Part shown: positions 17,794-27,831 of the stretch, piece after piece | How positions within the stretch are numbered: the first letter of the stretch is position 1 | Layout of the letters: every line of letters starts with the position of its first letter | NCBI GenBank assembly: GCA_905221115.1 | Contig: CAJNBX010000002.1 | Span: forward strand, 1-64,000 | Direction of reading: 5' to 3' | Origin: a bacterium | Lineage (GTDB): Bacteria; Bacillota; Bacilli; Lactobacillales; Streptococcaceae | DNA length: 64,000 nt | Position numbers and translations under genes: made by a program | Notes under the pieces: model-generated | What the model saw: only the letters and a program-made list of their open reading frames with translations | Told to the model about the DNA's origin: nothing | The model's database searches: none

Positions 17794-20118
17794 TTAGCTC
17801 AACGCATCCAAGGCATCATCCATTGAAAGAACTTCGTGGAAGACACGTTGTGTCAATTCAGTTTTTTGTTCTGGAGTGAGGTATTTAGTGTTTACACAGT
17901 ATCCAGAGATACGTACGATAACGTCTTCACCTGACATGATCTTTTCGTAAACATCGTTCAAGTCCATAACGTTCAAGTTAACGTGTTGTCCACCGTTTTC
18001 GAAGTAACCATCAAGAATTGTTACCAAGTTATCAACTTGTTCGTCACGAGTCTTACCAAGAGCGCGAGGTGATACTTGTGTAGTCAATGAGATACCGTCA
18101 GCTGCATAACTAAAGTCAAGGCTAGAAAGTGAGTTCAAGTTTTGCAACCATCCACCTTTAGCTTTGTTAGATGGGTTAGCACCTGGTGAGAAGAATTCAA
18201 GTTTAGACAAGTTCACAGAACCATCTTCGTTGAGGTATACACCTTTGTGGACTGGTGAGTTACCAGTTTGTTTAGAGTAAGCAACGTTAGATGTGATTGT
18301 CAAAAGTGATACTGTAGCTTCTGCGTCTTTGTAAAGTTTGTGGCTACGTAGACGAGTTGTGTAAGCTTCGATCAACCATTCTGCCAATTCGTTTGAACGT
18401 GGGTCATCTTCACCCCAACGTGGGTATTCACCGATTGTTTCGTAATCGTAGATGTAGCCATTTTCATCACGGATTGGTTTAACTGTAGCGTATTTGATAG
18501 CTGACAATGTATCAACAGTGTTGGCAAATCCACAGATACCGAATCCCATGTTGGCACGTTGTTTAGTTGGCAAGAAGGCCATTTGAACAGCTTCGTAGTT
18601 GTACTTATCAGTCATGTAGTGGATGATGTTCAAAGCATCTACGTAAGTGTCAGTCAACCAGTCAAGAGATTTTTCAAAGTTAGCTTTAACTGATTCAAAT
18701 TCAAGAACTTCGTCACGGATTGGTTCGATGTCAAATACTTTGTAGTCTTTGTGAACATCGTCGTAACCACCGTTAAGTCCAGTAAGAAGGGCTTTCAATA
18801 CGTTTACACGCGCACCGAAGTACTGGATGTTGTGGCGTTGTTCTTCATTTTCTGGGTCAAGTGGAGACACACAGCATGAGATACAGCTCATTTCACCATA
18901 TCCGTCTTTAGCCATTGTTGTTACACCTTCGTATTGGATAGAAGAGTGTTTGTGGCTCATGTGCATACAGTAGCGACGGAAGTTGTATGGCAATTTGTCA
19001 GTCCAAAGAACTGTCAAGTTTGGTTCTGGAGAGTTACCGATGTTGTCAAGAGTGTTCAAGAAACGGTAGTCCATCTTAGTAACACGGTGACGACCGTCGT
19101 TACCCATACCAGCCATAGAAGTTGTGATGAAGGTTGGGTCACCTGAGTACAATTGGTCGTAAGCTTTTGTACGAGCAAATTTAACTGTACGAAGTTTCAT
19201 AACGAAATCATCAACGAATTCTTGGATTTCTGATTCAGTAAATGTACCACGAGCAAGGTCACGTTCTGCAAAGATGTCCAATACGATTGGCACACGACCT
19301 AGAGATGTAGCAGCACCGTTGATAACACGGCAGACAGACATGAAGGCGATGTTAACCCATTGGATAGCTTCTTTAACGTTCATCGCTGGTTTGCGAACAT
19401 CAACTCCGTAAAGGTCACCCAAGCGAACAACTTGTTGCAATGCTTGGTATTGAAGGTTGATTTCTTCACGAAGACGGATTGTTTCTTCATCGATTTCTTC
19501 GATTGCGTTCCAGTCGTTTACTTTTTCTTGCATCAAGTAGTCTGCACCGTAAAGAGCAAGACGTGCATAAACACCGATGATACGTCCGCGTGAGTATGCA
19601 TCTGGAAGACCAGTTACAGTGTGAGCGTGACGAGCGCGACGAATGTTTGAAGTGTAAGCACGGAAGATACCGTCGTTAACTGTTGTTACGTATTTAGTGA
19701 AGATTTCGTGAACAGCTGGATCTGGTTCGTATCCATTTTCTTTCAAAGTAGTTTCAGCCATACGGATACCACCTTTTGGCATGAAGTTCAATTTGAAGAG
19801 TTCATCGTTTTGGATACCGAAGATAACTTCATTTTCTTTATCGATAAATCCTGCTGGGATATCAGCGATAGATGTTGGACGAGTGTCCATTGGGAAACGA
19901 GTTTCTTCGTAGTGAGCCTTAGTTTCTTCTACAATTTTTTTGATGTGAAGTGAACGTTCTGTTGGTCCAGCGAGGAAGCTTTCGTCTCCATCATAAGGTG
20001 TGTAGTTAGCTTGTACGAAGCGTGATACACTTGCTTTTTCTTTCCAATCTACGCCTTTGAAGCCTTCCCAAGCTTTGTCAAAAATATCTTGTGCTTCAAC
20101 AACTGTCTTAACAACCAT
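17794..20118 (-). CDS. pflB: Pyruvate formate-lyase (formate C-acetyltransferase)
   Basis: This 774-residue glycyl-radical enzyme converts pyruvate and CoA to acetyl-CoA and formate in mixed-acid fermentation. The catalytic cysteine pair is C415-C416 in [13 protein letters not shown]. The radical glycine is G739 in [13 protein letters not shown], near the C-terminus as expected. I start at the ATG at 20118 ([10 protein letters not shown]), which has GAGGACATTAAC upstream. The longer in-frame start 36 bases earlier would bury this site. It needs an activating enzyme that is not encoded nearby. A cre-like site overlaps its promoter, in line with CcpA control of pfl in streptococci. Confidence 0.97.
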   Translation of the reverse strand: MVVKTVVEAQDIFDKAWEGFKGVDWKEKASVSRFVQANYTPYDGDESFLAGPTERSLHIKKIVEETKAHYEETRFPMDTRPTSIADIPAGFIDKENEVIFGIQNDELFKLNFMPKGGIRMAETTLKENGYEPDPAVHEIFTKYVTTVNDGIFRAYTSNIRRARHAHTVTGLPDAYSRGRIIGVYARLALYGADYLMQEKVNDWNAIEEIDEETIRLREEINLQYQALQQVVRLGDLYGVDVRKPAMNVKEAIQWVNIAFMSVCRVINGAATSLGRVPIVLDIFAERDLARGTFTESEIQEFVDDFVMKLRTVKFARTKAYDQLYSGDPTFITTSMAGMGNDGRHRVTKMDYRFLNTLDNIGNSPEPNLTVLWTDKLPYNFRRYCMHMSHKHSSIQYEGVTTMAKDGYGEMSCISCCVSPLDPENEEQRHNIQYFGARVNVLKALLTGLNGGYDDVHKDYKVFDIEPIRDEVLEFESVKANFEKSLDWLTDTYVDALNIIHYMTDKYNYEAVQMAFLPTKQRANMGFGICGFANTVDTLSAIKYATVKPIRDENGYIYDYETIGEYPRWGEDDPRSNELAEWLIEAYTTRLRSHKLYKDAEATVSLLTITSNVAYSKQTGNSPVHKGVYLNEDGSVNLSKLEFFSPGANPSNKAKGGWLQNLNSLSSLDFSYAADGISLTTQVSPRALGKTRDEQVDNLVTILDGYFENGGQHVNLNVMDLNDVYEKIMSGEDVIVRISGYCVNTKYLTPEQKTELTQRVFHEVLSMDDALDALS

Positions 20119-20173
20119 GTTAATGTCCTCTTTTTTCTTTCTAGTAACAACCATCTGTTACATTCATGAGACA

Positions 20174-20200
20174 AGTATACCATACAGTAATCGTTTTCAA
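20174..20200 (-). promoter_or_regulatory. pflB promoter with overlapping cre site
   Basis: The minus strand has TATACT at 20174-20179. TTGAAAACGATTACT at 20186-20200 fits every fixed position of the cre consensus WTGNAANCGNWNNCW. The site overlaps the -35 region, where bound CcpA would block RNA polymerase. The -35 itself is TTGAAA at short spacing or TTGTTG at 18 bases. Confidence 0.7.
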
Positions 20201-20285
20201 CAAGTGGAAAATCCCTATTTTTACACTTTCTTTTCTAAAACAGTCTATGTTTTGTTCCAAACTGTATTATATTTTTGAAAAAAAT

Positions 20286-20320
20286 ATACCCTTTTTCCCT
20301 TTTTTCAGAAAAAAGGGTAT
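20286..20320. promoter_or_regulatory. 11-bp perfect inverted repeat at the dinB promoter
   Basis: ATACCCTTTTT (20286-20296) and AAAAAGGGTAT (20310-20320) are exact inverted repeats with a 13-base centre. The right arm runs into TATAAT (20318-20323), the probable -10 of dinB. No clear -35 is visible. Confidence 0.5.
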
Positions 20321-20356
20321 AATAAAAGAAAATAAGCAGTAAAAAGGGGGCTAGGC

Positions 20357-21418
20357 ATGTTGATTTTTCCTTTGTTAAATGATTTGTCAAGAAAAATCAT
20401 CCATATTGACATGGATGCCTTTTTTGCTGCGGTGGAAATCAGAGATAATTCTAAACTCAGAGGGAAACCTGTCATTATCGGCAGTGACCCTCGGCAAACA
20501 GGTGGGCGTGGTGTCGTTTCCACTTGTAGCTATGAAGCTCGAGCTTTTGGTGTCCATTCAGCCATGAGCTCTAAGGAAGCTTATGAGCGTTGCCCCCAGG
20601 CCGTCTTCATCTCAGGGAATTATGAAAAATATAAAGCTGTGGGACTCCAGATTCGAGCTATCTTTAAGCGTTATACAGATTTGATTGAACCTATGAGTAT
20701 TGACGAAGCCTATTTGGATGTAACAGAAAATAAACTGGGGATTAAGTCAGCAGTCAAAATCGCTCGCCTCATTCAAGAGGATATCTGGAAAGAACTTCAT
20801 CTAACTGCTTCTGCTGGCGTTTCTTACAACAAATTCTTAGCTAAAATGGCCAGTGATTATCAAAAACCACATGGTCTGACAGTGATTCTACCTGACAAGG
20901 CTGAGGATTTTCTCAAACAAATGGACGTGGCCAAGTTTCATGGAGTAGGAAAAAAGACGGTGGAACGTCTGCATCAAATGGGTGTTTTTACTGGCGCTGA
21001 CCTACTTGAAGTCCCTGAGGTAACCCTAATAGACCGTTTTGGCAGACTGGGCTATGACCTGTATCGAAAGGCTCGAGGTATCCACAATTCCCCAGTCAAA
21101 TCCAATCGTATCCGTAAATCAATCGGGAAAGAGAAAACCTATGGAAAGATTCTCCGTGCCGAGGAAGATATCAAAAAAGAGCTGACTCTTCTATCAGAAA
21201 GAGTCGCTCTCAATCTCAGCCAACAAGAAACAGCTGGAAAAATTGTCATTTTGAAAATTCGCTACGAGGACTTTTCAACTCTCACTAAACGAAAAAGTCT
21301 GGCTCAAAAAACACAGGATGCTAGTCAGATAAGCCAAATAGCCCTACAACTCTATGAAGAATTAAGCGAGAAAGAAAGAGGTGTCCGCCTGTTAGGAATT
21401 ACAGTGACAGGATTTTAA
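20357..21418 (+). CDS. dinB: DNA polymerase IV (Y-family translesion polymerase)
   Basis: This 353-residue Y-family polymerase copies past DNA lesions with low fidelity. The metal-binding carboxylates are visible: D18 in [12 protein letters not shown] and D116-E117 in [11 protein letters not shown]. The helix-hairpin-helix thumb ([18 protein letters not shown]) and the C-terminal little-finger domain follow, and length is normal. The ATG at 20357 follows AAAAGGGGGC. It stands between two divergent or convergent genes and appears to be a single-gene unit. Its TAA stop is joined directly to a BOX element. Confidence 0.96.
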   Translation: MLIFPLLNDLSRKIIHIDMDAFFAAVEIRDNSKLRGKPVIIGSDPRQTGGRGVVSTCSYEARAFGVHSAMSSKEAYERCPQAVFISGNYEKYKAVGLQIRAIFKRYTDLIEPMSIDEAYLDVTENKLGIKSAVKIARLIQEDIWKELHLTASAGVSYNKFLAKMASDYQKPHGLTVILPDKAEDFLKQMDVAKFHGVGKKTVERLHQMGVFTGADLLEVPEVTLIDRFGRLGYDLYRKARGIHNSPVKSNRIRKSIGKEKTYGKILRAEEDIKKELTLLSERVALNLSQQETAGKIVILKIRYEDFSTLTKRKSLAQKTQDASQISQIALQLYEELSEKERGVRLLGITVTGF

Positions 21419-21523
21419 TACTCAATGAAAATCAAAGAGCAAACTAGGAAGCTAGCCGCAGGCTGTACTTGAGTACGGCAAGGCGAAGCTGACGTGGTTT
21501 GAAGAGATTTTCGAAGAGTATAA
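21417..21523 (-). repeat. BOX element lacking boxB
   Basis: Starts at the dinB stop codon (TAATACTCAATGAAAATC), has boxC (ACTAGGAAGCTAGCCGCAGG), goes directly to the boxA end (ACGGCAAGGCGAAGCTGACG) and finishes TTCGAAGAGTATAA. Confidence 0.93.
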
Positions 21524-21557
21524 AACCTTGAAGAGCTGCCCCTTCAAGGTTTTTCTT
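21523..21557. terminator. Bidirectional terminator between dinB and uppP
   Basis: AAAACCTTGAAG pairs with CTTCAAGGTTTT. A-run and T-run flank both sides, so it can serve the convergent dinB and uppP transcripts. It abuts the BOX element. Confidence 0.85.
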
Positions 21558-22401
21558 ATACAAATAAACGGACAAAGCTATAAAGCAATAAGATACTACC
21601 AAGCACGATGCGGTATTTACCAAAAAGGGTAAAGTCGTGTTTTTTCACATAGCTGGTCAAGAAACGAATAGCGATCATGCTGACCGCAAAGGCGACTCCC
21701 ATCGCAACCAGGAGCAAGAACAATTGCCCAAAGCTCAAGAGCTGTCCTGCTTTCACAAATTTGAAAATCTTTAATGCACTAGCTCCAAACATAACAGGAA
21801 TCCCCAGATAGAAGGTAAATTCTGTCACAACAGAACGACTGGTTCCATTTAACAAACCACCTACAATCGTTGCACCTGAACGGCTAGTCCCTGGTAAAAG
21901 AGCAAGAACTTGGAAGAGTCCGATATAGAAAGCGGTCGTATAAGGAAGCTTGTCCAACTCTGTTACACTTGGCTCGATAGCACGCGCTTTATTGCGCTTT
22001 TCCAAATAGATAAAGGCAATCCCATAGATAATCAACATGAGAGCAACAGAAACCATATTATGGAAGTGGGTATCAAACCAATCGTCAAATTTAAAGACGG
22101 CAAGTAAAGGTAAAGTAGCAATCAAGACCTTCAACCATAGTCTCCAAGTCTTACGAACTTCCTGCTTATCCTTAGTCGGTTTAAAAGGATTGAGCTTGTT
22201 AAAGTAAATGACCATGACTGCTAAAATCGCACCAAGCTGAATCACGACATTAAACATGGACATAAAGGCTTCATTTTGATTTTGGTATTGGATAAACTCC
22301 TCTGCTAAAATCAAGTGACCTGTACTCGAAATCGGCAACCATTCCGTAATTCCTTCAACAATACCAAAGAAGATAGATTTTAAAATTTCAATAAGATACA
22401 T
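21556..22401 (-). CDS. uppP: Undecaprenyl-diphosphate phosphatase UppP/BacA
   Basis: This 281-residue polytopic membrane protein recycles undecaprenyl pyrophosphate to the monophosphate lipid carrier used in cell wall synthesis, and so affects bacitracin tolerance. Both BacA signatures are present: [17 protein letters not shown] (with E16 and E20) and the second motif [16 protein letters not shown]. The ATG at 22401 follows AAAAAGGAGTAATCT. It is a single gene between terminators. It is unrelated in fold to the two PAP2 phosphatases in this window. Confidence 0.97.
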   Translation of the reverse strand: MYLIEILKSIFFGIVEGITEWLPISSTGHLILAEEFIQYQNQNEAFMSMFNVVIQLGAILAVMVIYFNKLNPFKPTKDKQEVRKTWRLWLKVLIATLPLLAVFKFDDWFDTHFHNMVSVALMLIIYGIAFIYLEKRNKARAIEPSVTELDKLPYTTAFYIGLFQVLALLPGTSRSGATIVGGLLNGTSRSVVTEFTFYLGIPVMFGASALKIFKFVKAGQLLSFGQLFLLLVAMGVAFAVSMIAIRFLTSYVKKHDFTLFGKYRIVLGSILLLYSFVRLFV

Positions 22402-22448
22402 AGATTACTCCTTTTTCTATCTTCCATTATAGCATATTTTAGCTCTCT

Positions 22449-24338
22449 TTAAAAGGCGCCGATACTGCCGCCACCTCCGCCTCCAGAGAAGCCACCGCCA
22501 GAACTTCCACTTCCAGAAGATACAGAGTAGGTACTTGCTGTATTTGCAACGCTGGCATAATGGCTCATTTGCGCGCTTGAATGATAAAACATACTATGCC
22601 AGCCATAAGCTACATAGAGATTGATATCTGGATTTTCCACTTGAATATGATGAACCTTCATCAAATGACTGACCTTGTCTGCATAGCCAAATAAGGTTGC
22701 ATAGACCAAGAGGCGATTCCAGACTACAATACTTTCCAATTCAGCCTGATCCAATCGTGCAATCTCACGCAACATATTTTCAAAACTGGTCCAGAGATAG
22801 TAGACTTCTGATCCCGTTTCATTTAGAACACCATCACGATTATCTAGTCGAAGCTTCCAATAATAGAAAACAGCCAAAACTAAACCTAGAAAACCAAGTA
22901 CTGGCAAGGGGAGGTAATGATAGCCATAAACGTCTAAACTGTACAAGAACAAACCAAATCCAACAAATAGGGGTAGGATAGTAGAGAAGCCCATACCTAC
23001 TTGCAAGGCCTTTTCCCCACCAGTTAAAGGACGATAGTAATCCGGAAGCCCCCAGAAGGTAACCCGATTTCTCACCCCTTCTTGCATCTCTTTCAACACT
23101 TCTTCAAAAGAAGATTTGAGCTGACGCCCTCTTGCTTGAATCCGTTTTTCATCAGCAGCTTTGGCTCCACGATAAAGACTATCAGATACCTTGTAATCCG
23201 CAAACAAATTGGAAAGAGTTTCTTCTTTTTTGCCTGAAAAAGCCAGATTTAGACAGTCTTTCTCAAAGCTTGACAAACCATCTTCTTTTACTAGCCTCAA
23301 ACCAACTGCATCTCCTTCTGAAATAATAGACACATTCCCACGGTCTATCACATCTAGCAAGGTAGCTTGAATAAGTTGATCAAAGGTAAATTTTCCAGCT
23401 CCCTTGACCAAGGGACTCACTTCCTCCAAGGAGGTCGAGTAGACTGCTTCTGATAAAACCATAGGCTCTAATTCCATTGGTGGTTCATAGAGACGATGAT
23501 TTTTGGCATATTTGACTGAAGGAGTGGTCTTTCTTCTATAAATAAAATAGAAGCAAATACTCAATAACAAGGAGATGGACAGTATCGAAGGGAAGACCCA
23601 AGTAAGGAGTTGTTTACTCTGATTCTTTTCTCTAACAATCGAGTCTTCTATCTTATTAAACTCTTCTAAACGATTCCCTTTCAACCCCTGATCCCTAGCG
23701 CTAGTAAAATCAGTCCGAGGCCAATAGGCATGCAGTTCAACTCCACGCTTAGCCGGAAGATTGTCTAAACGGATAGTATAATCAAGGTTACTCTTTTCAA
23801 CCGTTCCCTCTCTAAAAAGTTTCCCTGTGTGGAAAAAGAGTTTTTTAGCCCCCTTGTCTCCCCTTACATGAAATTCAAACTTTCCAATATTCACTGAACT
23901 ATCTGTTAAAGGTTGCCAATTTAATTCAGCGATATCATCATAAAGGAAAAGCAAATTCTTTAAGTTCCAGACAAGGTCAACTTCAACTATGTCCCCCTCC
24001 TGACCTGGATTGTAGACTTTCACAGTATAACCATTCGCTTCTTCTGTCACTTCGCTAGTAACATCTGTCAGTTCAGCACCATTTTTCGCGGCCTGAACCT
24101 TTGGATGAGGATTAATGTCAAATCCGCTAGGCATCTTGCCTGCACGACCAAGTCCCACTATTTGGCCCTTAAAGTCCTCCTCAAACTGGTAAACTATCTT
24201 CTGTCTAAATTCTGCCGTATTGTCTGCATGAATATACAAATCTCCTTGATAAGAGTTTATCTTAAAATCAATGGCAAAAACAGAGAATGGCAGAAGGCAA
24301 AACAAGCCCAACACTAGTAAGAAAAAAGTTTTTTTCAT
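22449..24338 (-). CDS. DUF2207 family membrane protein with glycine-rich tail
   Basis: This 629-residue protein has an N-terminal signal peptide (FFLLVLGLFCLLPFSVFA). An extracellular DUF2207-type beta-rich domain follows (INSYQGDLYIHADNTAEFRQKIVYQF onward, to about residue 240). A membrane helix lies near residue 250, then a cytoplasmic domain, two more membrane helices near 455-500, and an extended C-terminal part. It ends in a glycine/serine-rich tail (GGGFSGGGGGGSIGAF), common in this family. The function is not established. I chose the ATG at 24338 because AAGGGGGC lies upstream; a TTG directly before it is also in frame. It is divergent from the glutamine-type transporter. Confidence 0.88.
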   Translation of the reverse strand: MKKTFFLLVLGLFCLLPFSVFAIDFKINSYQGDLYIHADNTAEFRQKIVYQFEEDFKGQIVGLGRAGKMPSGFDINPHPKVQAAKNGAELTDVTSEVTEEANGYTVKVYNPGQEGDIVEVDLVWNLKNLLFLYDDIAELNWQPLTDSSVNIGKFEFHVRGDKGAKKLFFHTGKLFREGTVEKSNLDYTIRLDNLPAKRGVELHAYWPRTDFTSARDQGLKGNRLEEFNKIEDSIVREKNQSKQLLTWVFPSILSISLLLSICFYFIYRRKTTPSVKYAKNHRLYEPPMELEPMVLSEAVYSTSLEEVSPLVKGAGKFTFDQLIQATLLDVIDRGNVSIISEGDAVGLRLVKEDGLSSFEKDCLNLAFSGKKEETLSNLFADYKVSDSLYRGAKAADEKRIQARGRQLKSSFEEVLKEMQEGVRNRVTFWGLPDYYRPLTGGEKALQVGMGFSTILPLFVGFGLFLYSLDVYGYHYLPLPVLGFLGLVLAVFYYWKLRLDNRDGVLNETGSEVYYLWTSFENMLREIARLDQAELESIVVWNRLLVYATLFGYADKVSHLMKVHHIQVENPDINLYVAYGWHSMFYHSSAQMSHYASVANTASTYSVSSGSGSSGGGFSGGGGGGSIGAF

Positions 24339-24405
24339 CAACTAAGCCCCCTTTTTATCTTTGCTATCATTATATCATTTTTTCTCAAGTAAGGGCTTAC
24401 CTATA

Positions 24406-24434
24406 TTGAAAAATAGAGTTTTTTTCGATAAAAT
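24406..24434 (+). promoter_or_regulatory. Promoter of the glutamine-type ABC transporter
   Basis: TTGAAA (24406-24411), 17 bases and TAAAAT (24429-24434), 43 bases before the start codon. Confidence 0.65.
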
Positions 24435-24476
24435 AGGAGACAGTTATTTTTTAATAGATTAGAAATAGGAGAAATC

Positions 24477-26042
24477 ATGAGAAAAATATACTTATCTATT
24501 TTCACAAGTCTCTTGCTGATGCTGGGACTTGTCAATGTTGCCCAAGCCGATGAATATTTACGCATCGGGATGGAAGCAGCATATGCTCCCTTTAACTGGA
24601 CTCAGGATGATGATAGCAATGGAGCTGTCAAAATCGATGGGACCAACCAGTACGCTAATGGATACGATGTCCAAATTGCTAAGAAAATCGCTAAGGACTT
24701 AGGTAAAGAACCTTTGGTTGTTAAAACCAAGTGGGAAGGTCTAGTCCCTGCCCTTACTTCTGGTAAGATTGACATGATTATCGCAGGTATGAGTCCAACT
24801 GCCGAACGTAAACAAGAAATTGCCTTTTCAAGCAGTTACTACACTAGCGAACCTGTCCTACTAGTCAAAAAAGATTCTACTTATGCAAACGCAAAATCTT
24901 TGGATGACTTTAACGGTGCGAAAATCACTTCTCAACAAGGTGTCTATCTTTATGACTTGATTGGTCAAATCTCAGGCGCTAAAAAAGAAACAGCCATGGG
25001 AGACTTCGCTCAAATGCGTCAAGCTCTTGAGGCTGGTGTTATCGATGCTTATGTTTCTGAACGACCAGAAGCTCTGACTGCTGAAGCTGCGAACTCTAAG
25101 TTCAAGATGGTTCAAGTAGAACCAGGTTTCAAAACTGGGGAAGAAGATACAGCTATCGCCATTGGACTTCGTAAAGATGACAATCGTATTAGCCAAATCA
25201 ATGCCAGCATTGAAACCATTTCAAAAGACGACCAAGTTGCCTTGATGGATCGTATGATCAAGGAACAACCTGCCGAAGCTACAACAACTGAAGAGACTAG
25301 CAGTAGTTTCTTTAGCCAAGTCGCTAAAATTCTTTCTGAAAACTGGCAACAACTTTTGCGTGGTGCTGGTATCACTCTTTTAATCTCTATCGTCGGAACC
25401 ATCATAGGTCTCATTATCGGTCTTGCCATTGGTGTTTTCCGTACTGCTCCTCTCTCTGAGAATAAAGCCATTTATGGCCTACAAAAACTAATCGGCTGGA
25501 TCCTCAATGTCTACATTGAAATTTTCCGTGGTACACCAATGATCGTTCAATCGATGGTTATCTACTATGGAACTGCCCAAGCTTTCGGTATCAACCTTGA
25601 CCGTACACTGGCTGCTATCTTCATCGTTTCAATCAATACCGGTGCCTACATGACTGAAATCGTCCGTGGTGGTATCCTAGCAGTTGACAAGGGACAATTT
25701 GAAGCTGCGACTGCTCTTGGTATGACTCATAACCAAACCATGCGTAAGATTGTCCTACCTCAGGTTGTCCGCAATATCCTACCAGCAACTGGTAATGAAT
25801 TTGTCATCAATATCAAAGATACATCTGTATTGAACGTTATCTCTGTTGTCGAACTTTATTTCTCAGGAAATACCGTGGCAACGCAAACCTATCAATACTT
25901 CCAGACATTTACAATCATCGCCGTGATTTACTTTGTCCTCACCTTCACCGTAACACGTATCCTACGCTTCATCGAACGCCGAATGGACATGGATACCTAT
26001 ACTACAGGTGCTAACCAAATGCAAACGGAGGATTTGAAATAA
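24477..26042 (+). CDS. Fused amino-acid substrate-binding protein and ABC permease (glutamine type)
   Basis: This 521-residue fusion has a signal peptide (residues 1-24, ending NVAQA). A periplasmic-type binding domain follows (about 27-265, starting [14 protein letters not shown], with [16 protein letters not shown] and [12 protein letters not shown]). The His/Glu/Gln/Arg permease domain (about 285-510) has the EAA loop around [22 protein letters not shown]. Tethering the binding protein to the pore is typical of GlnP-like systems in streptococci and lactococci. Substrates are probably glutamine, glutamate or another polar amino acid. The stop codon overlaps the ATPase gene start (TAATG). 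A GGAGAAATC site precedes the ATG. Confidence 0.94.
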   Translation: MRKIYLSIFTSLLLMLGLVNVAQADEYLRIGMEAAYAPFNWTQDDDSNGAVKIDGTNQYANGYDVQIAKKIAKDLGKEPLVVKTKWEGLVPALTSGKIDMIIAGMSPTAERKQEIAFSSSYYTSEPVLLVKKDSTYANAKSLDDFNGAKITSQQGVYLYDLIGQISGAKKETAMGDFAQMRQALEAGVIDAYVSERPEALTAEAANSKFKMVQVEPGFKTGEEDTAIAIGLRKDDNRISQINASIETISKDDQVALMDRMIKEQPAEATTTEETSSSFFSQVAKILSENWQQLLRGAGITLLISIVGTIIGLIIGLAIGVFRTAPLSENKAIYGLQKLIGWILNVYIEIFRGTPMIVQSMVIYYGTAQAFGINLDRTLAAIFIVSINTGAYMTEIVRGGILAVDKGQFEAATALGMTHNQTMRKIVLPQVVRNILPATGNEFVINIKDTSVLNVISVVELYFSGNTVATQTYQYFQTFTIIAVIYFVLTFTVTRILRFIERRMDMDTYTTGANQMQTEDLK

Positions 26043-26782
26043 TGACACAAGCAATCCTTGAAATTAAACACCTCAAAAAATCCTATGGACAAAACGAAGT
26101 GCTAAAAGACATTTCTCTCACTGTCCACAAGGGAGAAGTTATCTCTATCATAGGAAGCTCTGGAAGCGGGAAATCGACCTTCCTACGCTCTATTAACCTA
26201 CTTGAAACACCAACTGAAGGGCAAATTCTTTATCATGGGCAAAACGTCCTCGAAAAAGGCTATGACCTCACGCAATACCGTGAAAAGTTGGGGATGGTTT
26301 TCCAATCCTTTAACCTCTTTGAAAATCTCAACGTTCTTGAAAATACAATCGTCGCTCAGACAACTGTCCTTAAACGCGAACGTACAGAAGCTGAAAAGAT
26401 TGCTAAAGAAAACTTGGAAAAAGTCGGCATGGGAGAACGCTACTGGCAAGCGAAACCAAAACAACTCTCAGGTGGTCAAAAACAACGTGTGGCCATCGCT
26501 CGTGCCCTTTCCATGAATCCTGACGCTATTCTCTTTGATGAACCAACATCAGCTCTCGATCCAGAAATGGTTGGAGAAGTCCTTAAAATCATGCAGGAAC
26601 TGGCCCAAGAAGGCTTGACTATGATTGTCGTAACCCATGAAATGGAATTCGCTCGTGATGTCTCTCACCGTGTTATCTTTATGGATAAGGGTGTTATTGC
26701 TGAAGAAGGCAAACCAGAAGACCTCTTCACCAATCCTAAAGAAGACCGAACAAAAGAGTTCCTTCAACGTTATCTCAAATAA
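26042..26782 (+). CDS. glnQ: Amino-acid ABC transporter ATP-binding protein, GlnQ type
   Basis: This 246-residue cytoplasmic ATPase energises the fused permease upstream. It has Walker [10 protein letters not shown] near residue 38, the Q-loop VFQSFNLF, signature LSGGQKQR, Walker [15 protein letters not shown] and the H-loop VTHEM, all intact. The C-terminus [19 protein letters not shown] is the family ending of polar-amino-acid transporters. Its start overlaps the permease stop by one base, so translation is coupled. A terminator follows at 26790. Confidence 0.95.
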   Translation: MTQAILEIKHLKKSYGQNEVLKDISLTVHKGEVISIIGSSGSGKSTFLRSINLLETPTEGQILYHGQNVLEKGYDLTQYREKLGMVFQSFNLFENLNVLENTIVAQTTVLKRERTEAEKIAKENLEKVGMGERYWQAKPKQLSGGQKQRVAIARALSMNPDAILFDEPTSALDPEMVGEVLKIMQELAQEGLTMIVVTHEMEFARDVSHRVIFMDKGVIAEEGKPEDLFTNPKEDRTKEFLQRYLK

Positions 26783-26789
26783 AAAGAAA

Positions 26790-26817
26790 AGGCTGCAGTA
26801 ATTATGCAGTCTTTTTG
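26790..26817 (+). terminator. Terminator of the glutamine-type transporter
   Basis: GGCTGCA, a 7-base loop and TGCAGTC followed by TTTTTG. Confidence 0.85.
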
Positions 26818-26825
26818 CTGTCCTC

Positions 26826-26940
26826 ATACTCTTCGAAAATCTCTTCAAACCACGTCAGCTCTATCTGCAACCTCAAAACAGTGTTTTGAGCAGCCTACGG
26901 CTAGCTTCCTAGTTTGCTCTTTGATTTTCATTGAGTATCA
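26826..26940 (+). repeat. BOX element with short centre
   Basis: boxA end (ATACTCTTCGAAAATCTCTT), a shortened boxB (CAACCTCAAAACAGTGTTTT) and boxC (CTACGGCTAGCTTCCTAG), ending TTGAGTATCA. It starts 9 bases after the preceding terminator. Confidence 0.93.
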
Positions 26941-26986
26941 AAATGAAAAGGCAGACCTTATTCAAGAATCCGCCATTATCCAAAGA

Positions 26987-27202
26987 TTAATCTTCAAATT
27001 TTTCATGATTTTTTTCATAGAAATCAATTAAACCTAGAGCTGTTTCAAATGAAATATTTTTTACTTTTGCACGACCCTGCGCTAGAGCAATGATAGACAT
27101 TTCACGCGCATTCGTTTCTTTAGAGATACGGTAGCCTGTGATTTTCTTATCACGAACCCAGCCAACAACTGATTCTACTTTTTCAAAGTTTGACTTAGCC
27201 AT
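26987..27202 (-). CDS. Small helix-turn-helix-like protein, function unknown
   Basis: This 71-residue protein has a predicted helix-turn-helix pattern in KITGYRISKETNAREMSIIALAQG, where SKET and the following turn resemble minimal phage-type repressors. A second helical stretch (ISFETALGLIDFYEK) follows, like the dimerising part of short Xre proteins. There is no other domain. AGGAGAACATGG gives a good start at 27202, and a near-consensus promoter lies 34 bases upstream. It is alone, between a BOX element and a gene-poor stretch. DNA binding is likely but not proven. Confidence 0.75.
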   Translation of the reverse strand: MAKSNFEKVESVVGWVRDKKITGYRISKETNAREMSIIALAQGRAKVKNISFETALGLIDFYEKNHEKFED

Positions 27203-27235
27203 GTTCTTCTCCTATTTTCTTCTTTACGTTATATT

Positions 27236-27264
27236 ATTCTATACGTTTTTATGTTTTTTGTCAA
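27236..27264 (-). promoter_or_regulatory. Promoter of the small HTH gene
   Basis: TTGACA (27259-27264), 17 bases and TAGAAT (27236-27241). Confidence 0.75.
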
Positions 27265-27318
27265 TAAAAAAACATATATTCAATAAAATAAATGATTCAG
27301 AATCTTCTTACTTCCTTT

Positions 27319-27360
27319 TTAAAGCCGATAATATATAGGTTTTTGCTTACTATAACCCAT
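27319..27360 (-). CDS. Possible 13-codon peptide ORF with its own promoter
   Basis: An ATG at 27360 has AGGAG at 7 bases (27368-27372) and encodes a 13-residue basic and aromatic peptide starting MGYSKQK and ending YYRL. A promoter-like TTTACA-N17-TACAAT lies at 27381-27409. It sits 117 bases upstream of the HTH gene on the same strand. It may be a leader peptide, the remains of a longer gene, or chance. Confidence 0.2.
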   Translation of the reverse strand: MGYSKQKPIYYRL

Positions 27361-27416
27361 TAGTATGCTCCTAAAAAACAATTGTATTATTAAACTTTAA
27401 ACTTGTAAAAATATTC

Positions 27417-27778
27417 ATGTATACTGAATACCAGTTTCTCAATAGGATAGACAGGATTTACTATTTCATTCTATATGTTCCTTTTAAATTAACAAGTCCA
27501 CTAAAGATAGTGTTTCACTCCACACTATCTCTAAACCATCCGTTTTCTTTCTCCTTCTTTGGTTCCTTTCCTGTCCTTATCTATATCTTATTCGTTTCAC
27601 AACCGGTACTACTTACTTTGTCCAATCTTGCACCTTCTGATTACATACCCGCTTTCCAACTAGTCATTTGAAAACAGCAGCACTTGCCGTTTCATGTCTA
27701 GCACTATTGTTTATCTCACGAGTTTTTTCAGCCGACTCACCTAGCAACCATCTCACAAACATTGATTATTTTTTCTAA
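27417..27778 (+). pseudogene. Possible frameshifted relic of a membrane protein gene
   Basis: Two hydrophobic reading frames abut. The first (27417-27671) ends with hydrophobic segments such as GSFPVLIYILFVSQPVLL. The second continues from 27668 with KTAALAVSCLALLFISRV and stops at 27776-27778. Adding one T to the TTT at 27667-27669 would join them without a break. There is no ribosome-binding site. I do not recognise the family. Within the same 830-base gap is also a 9-bp perfect hairpin at 27505-27530. Confidence 0.25.
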
Positions 27779-27831
27779 TTCCTATTATATTTAGTGAAAG
27801 TTCAAATTAGGGGTATATACATTTGGGGATT

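Noticed and set aside
27505..27530. 9-bp perfect hairpin considered as a terminator
   Set aside because: No T-run follows on either strand, so it is noted only as an inverted repeat of unknown meaning.
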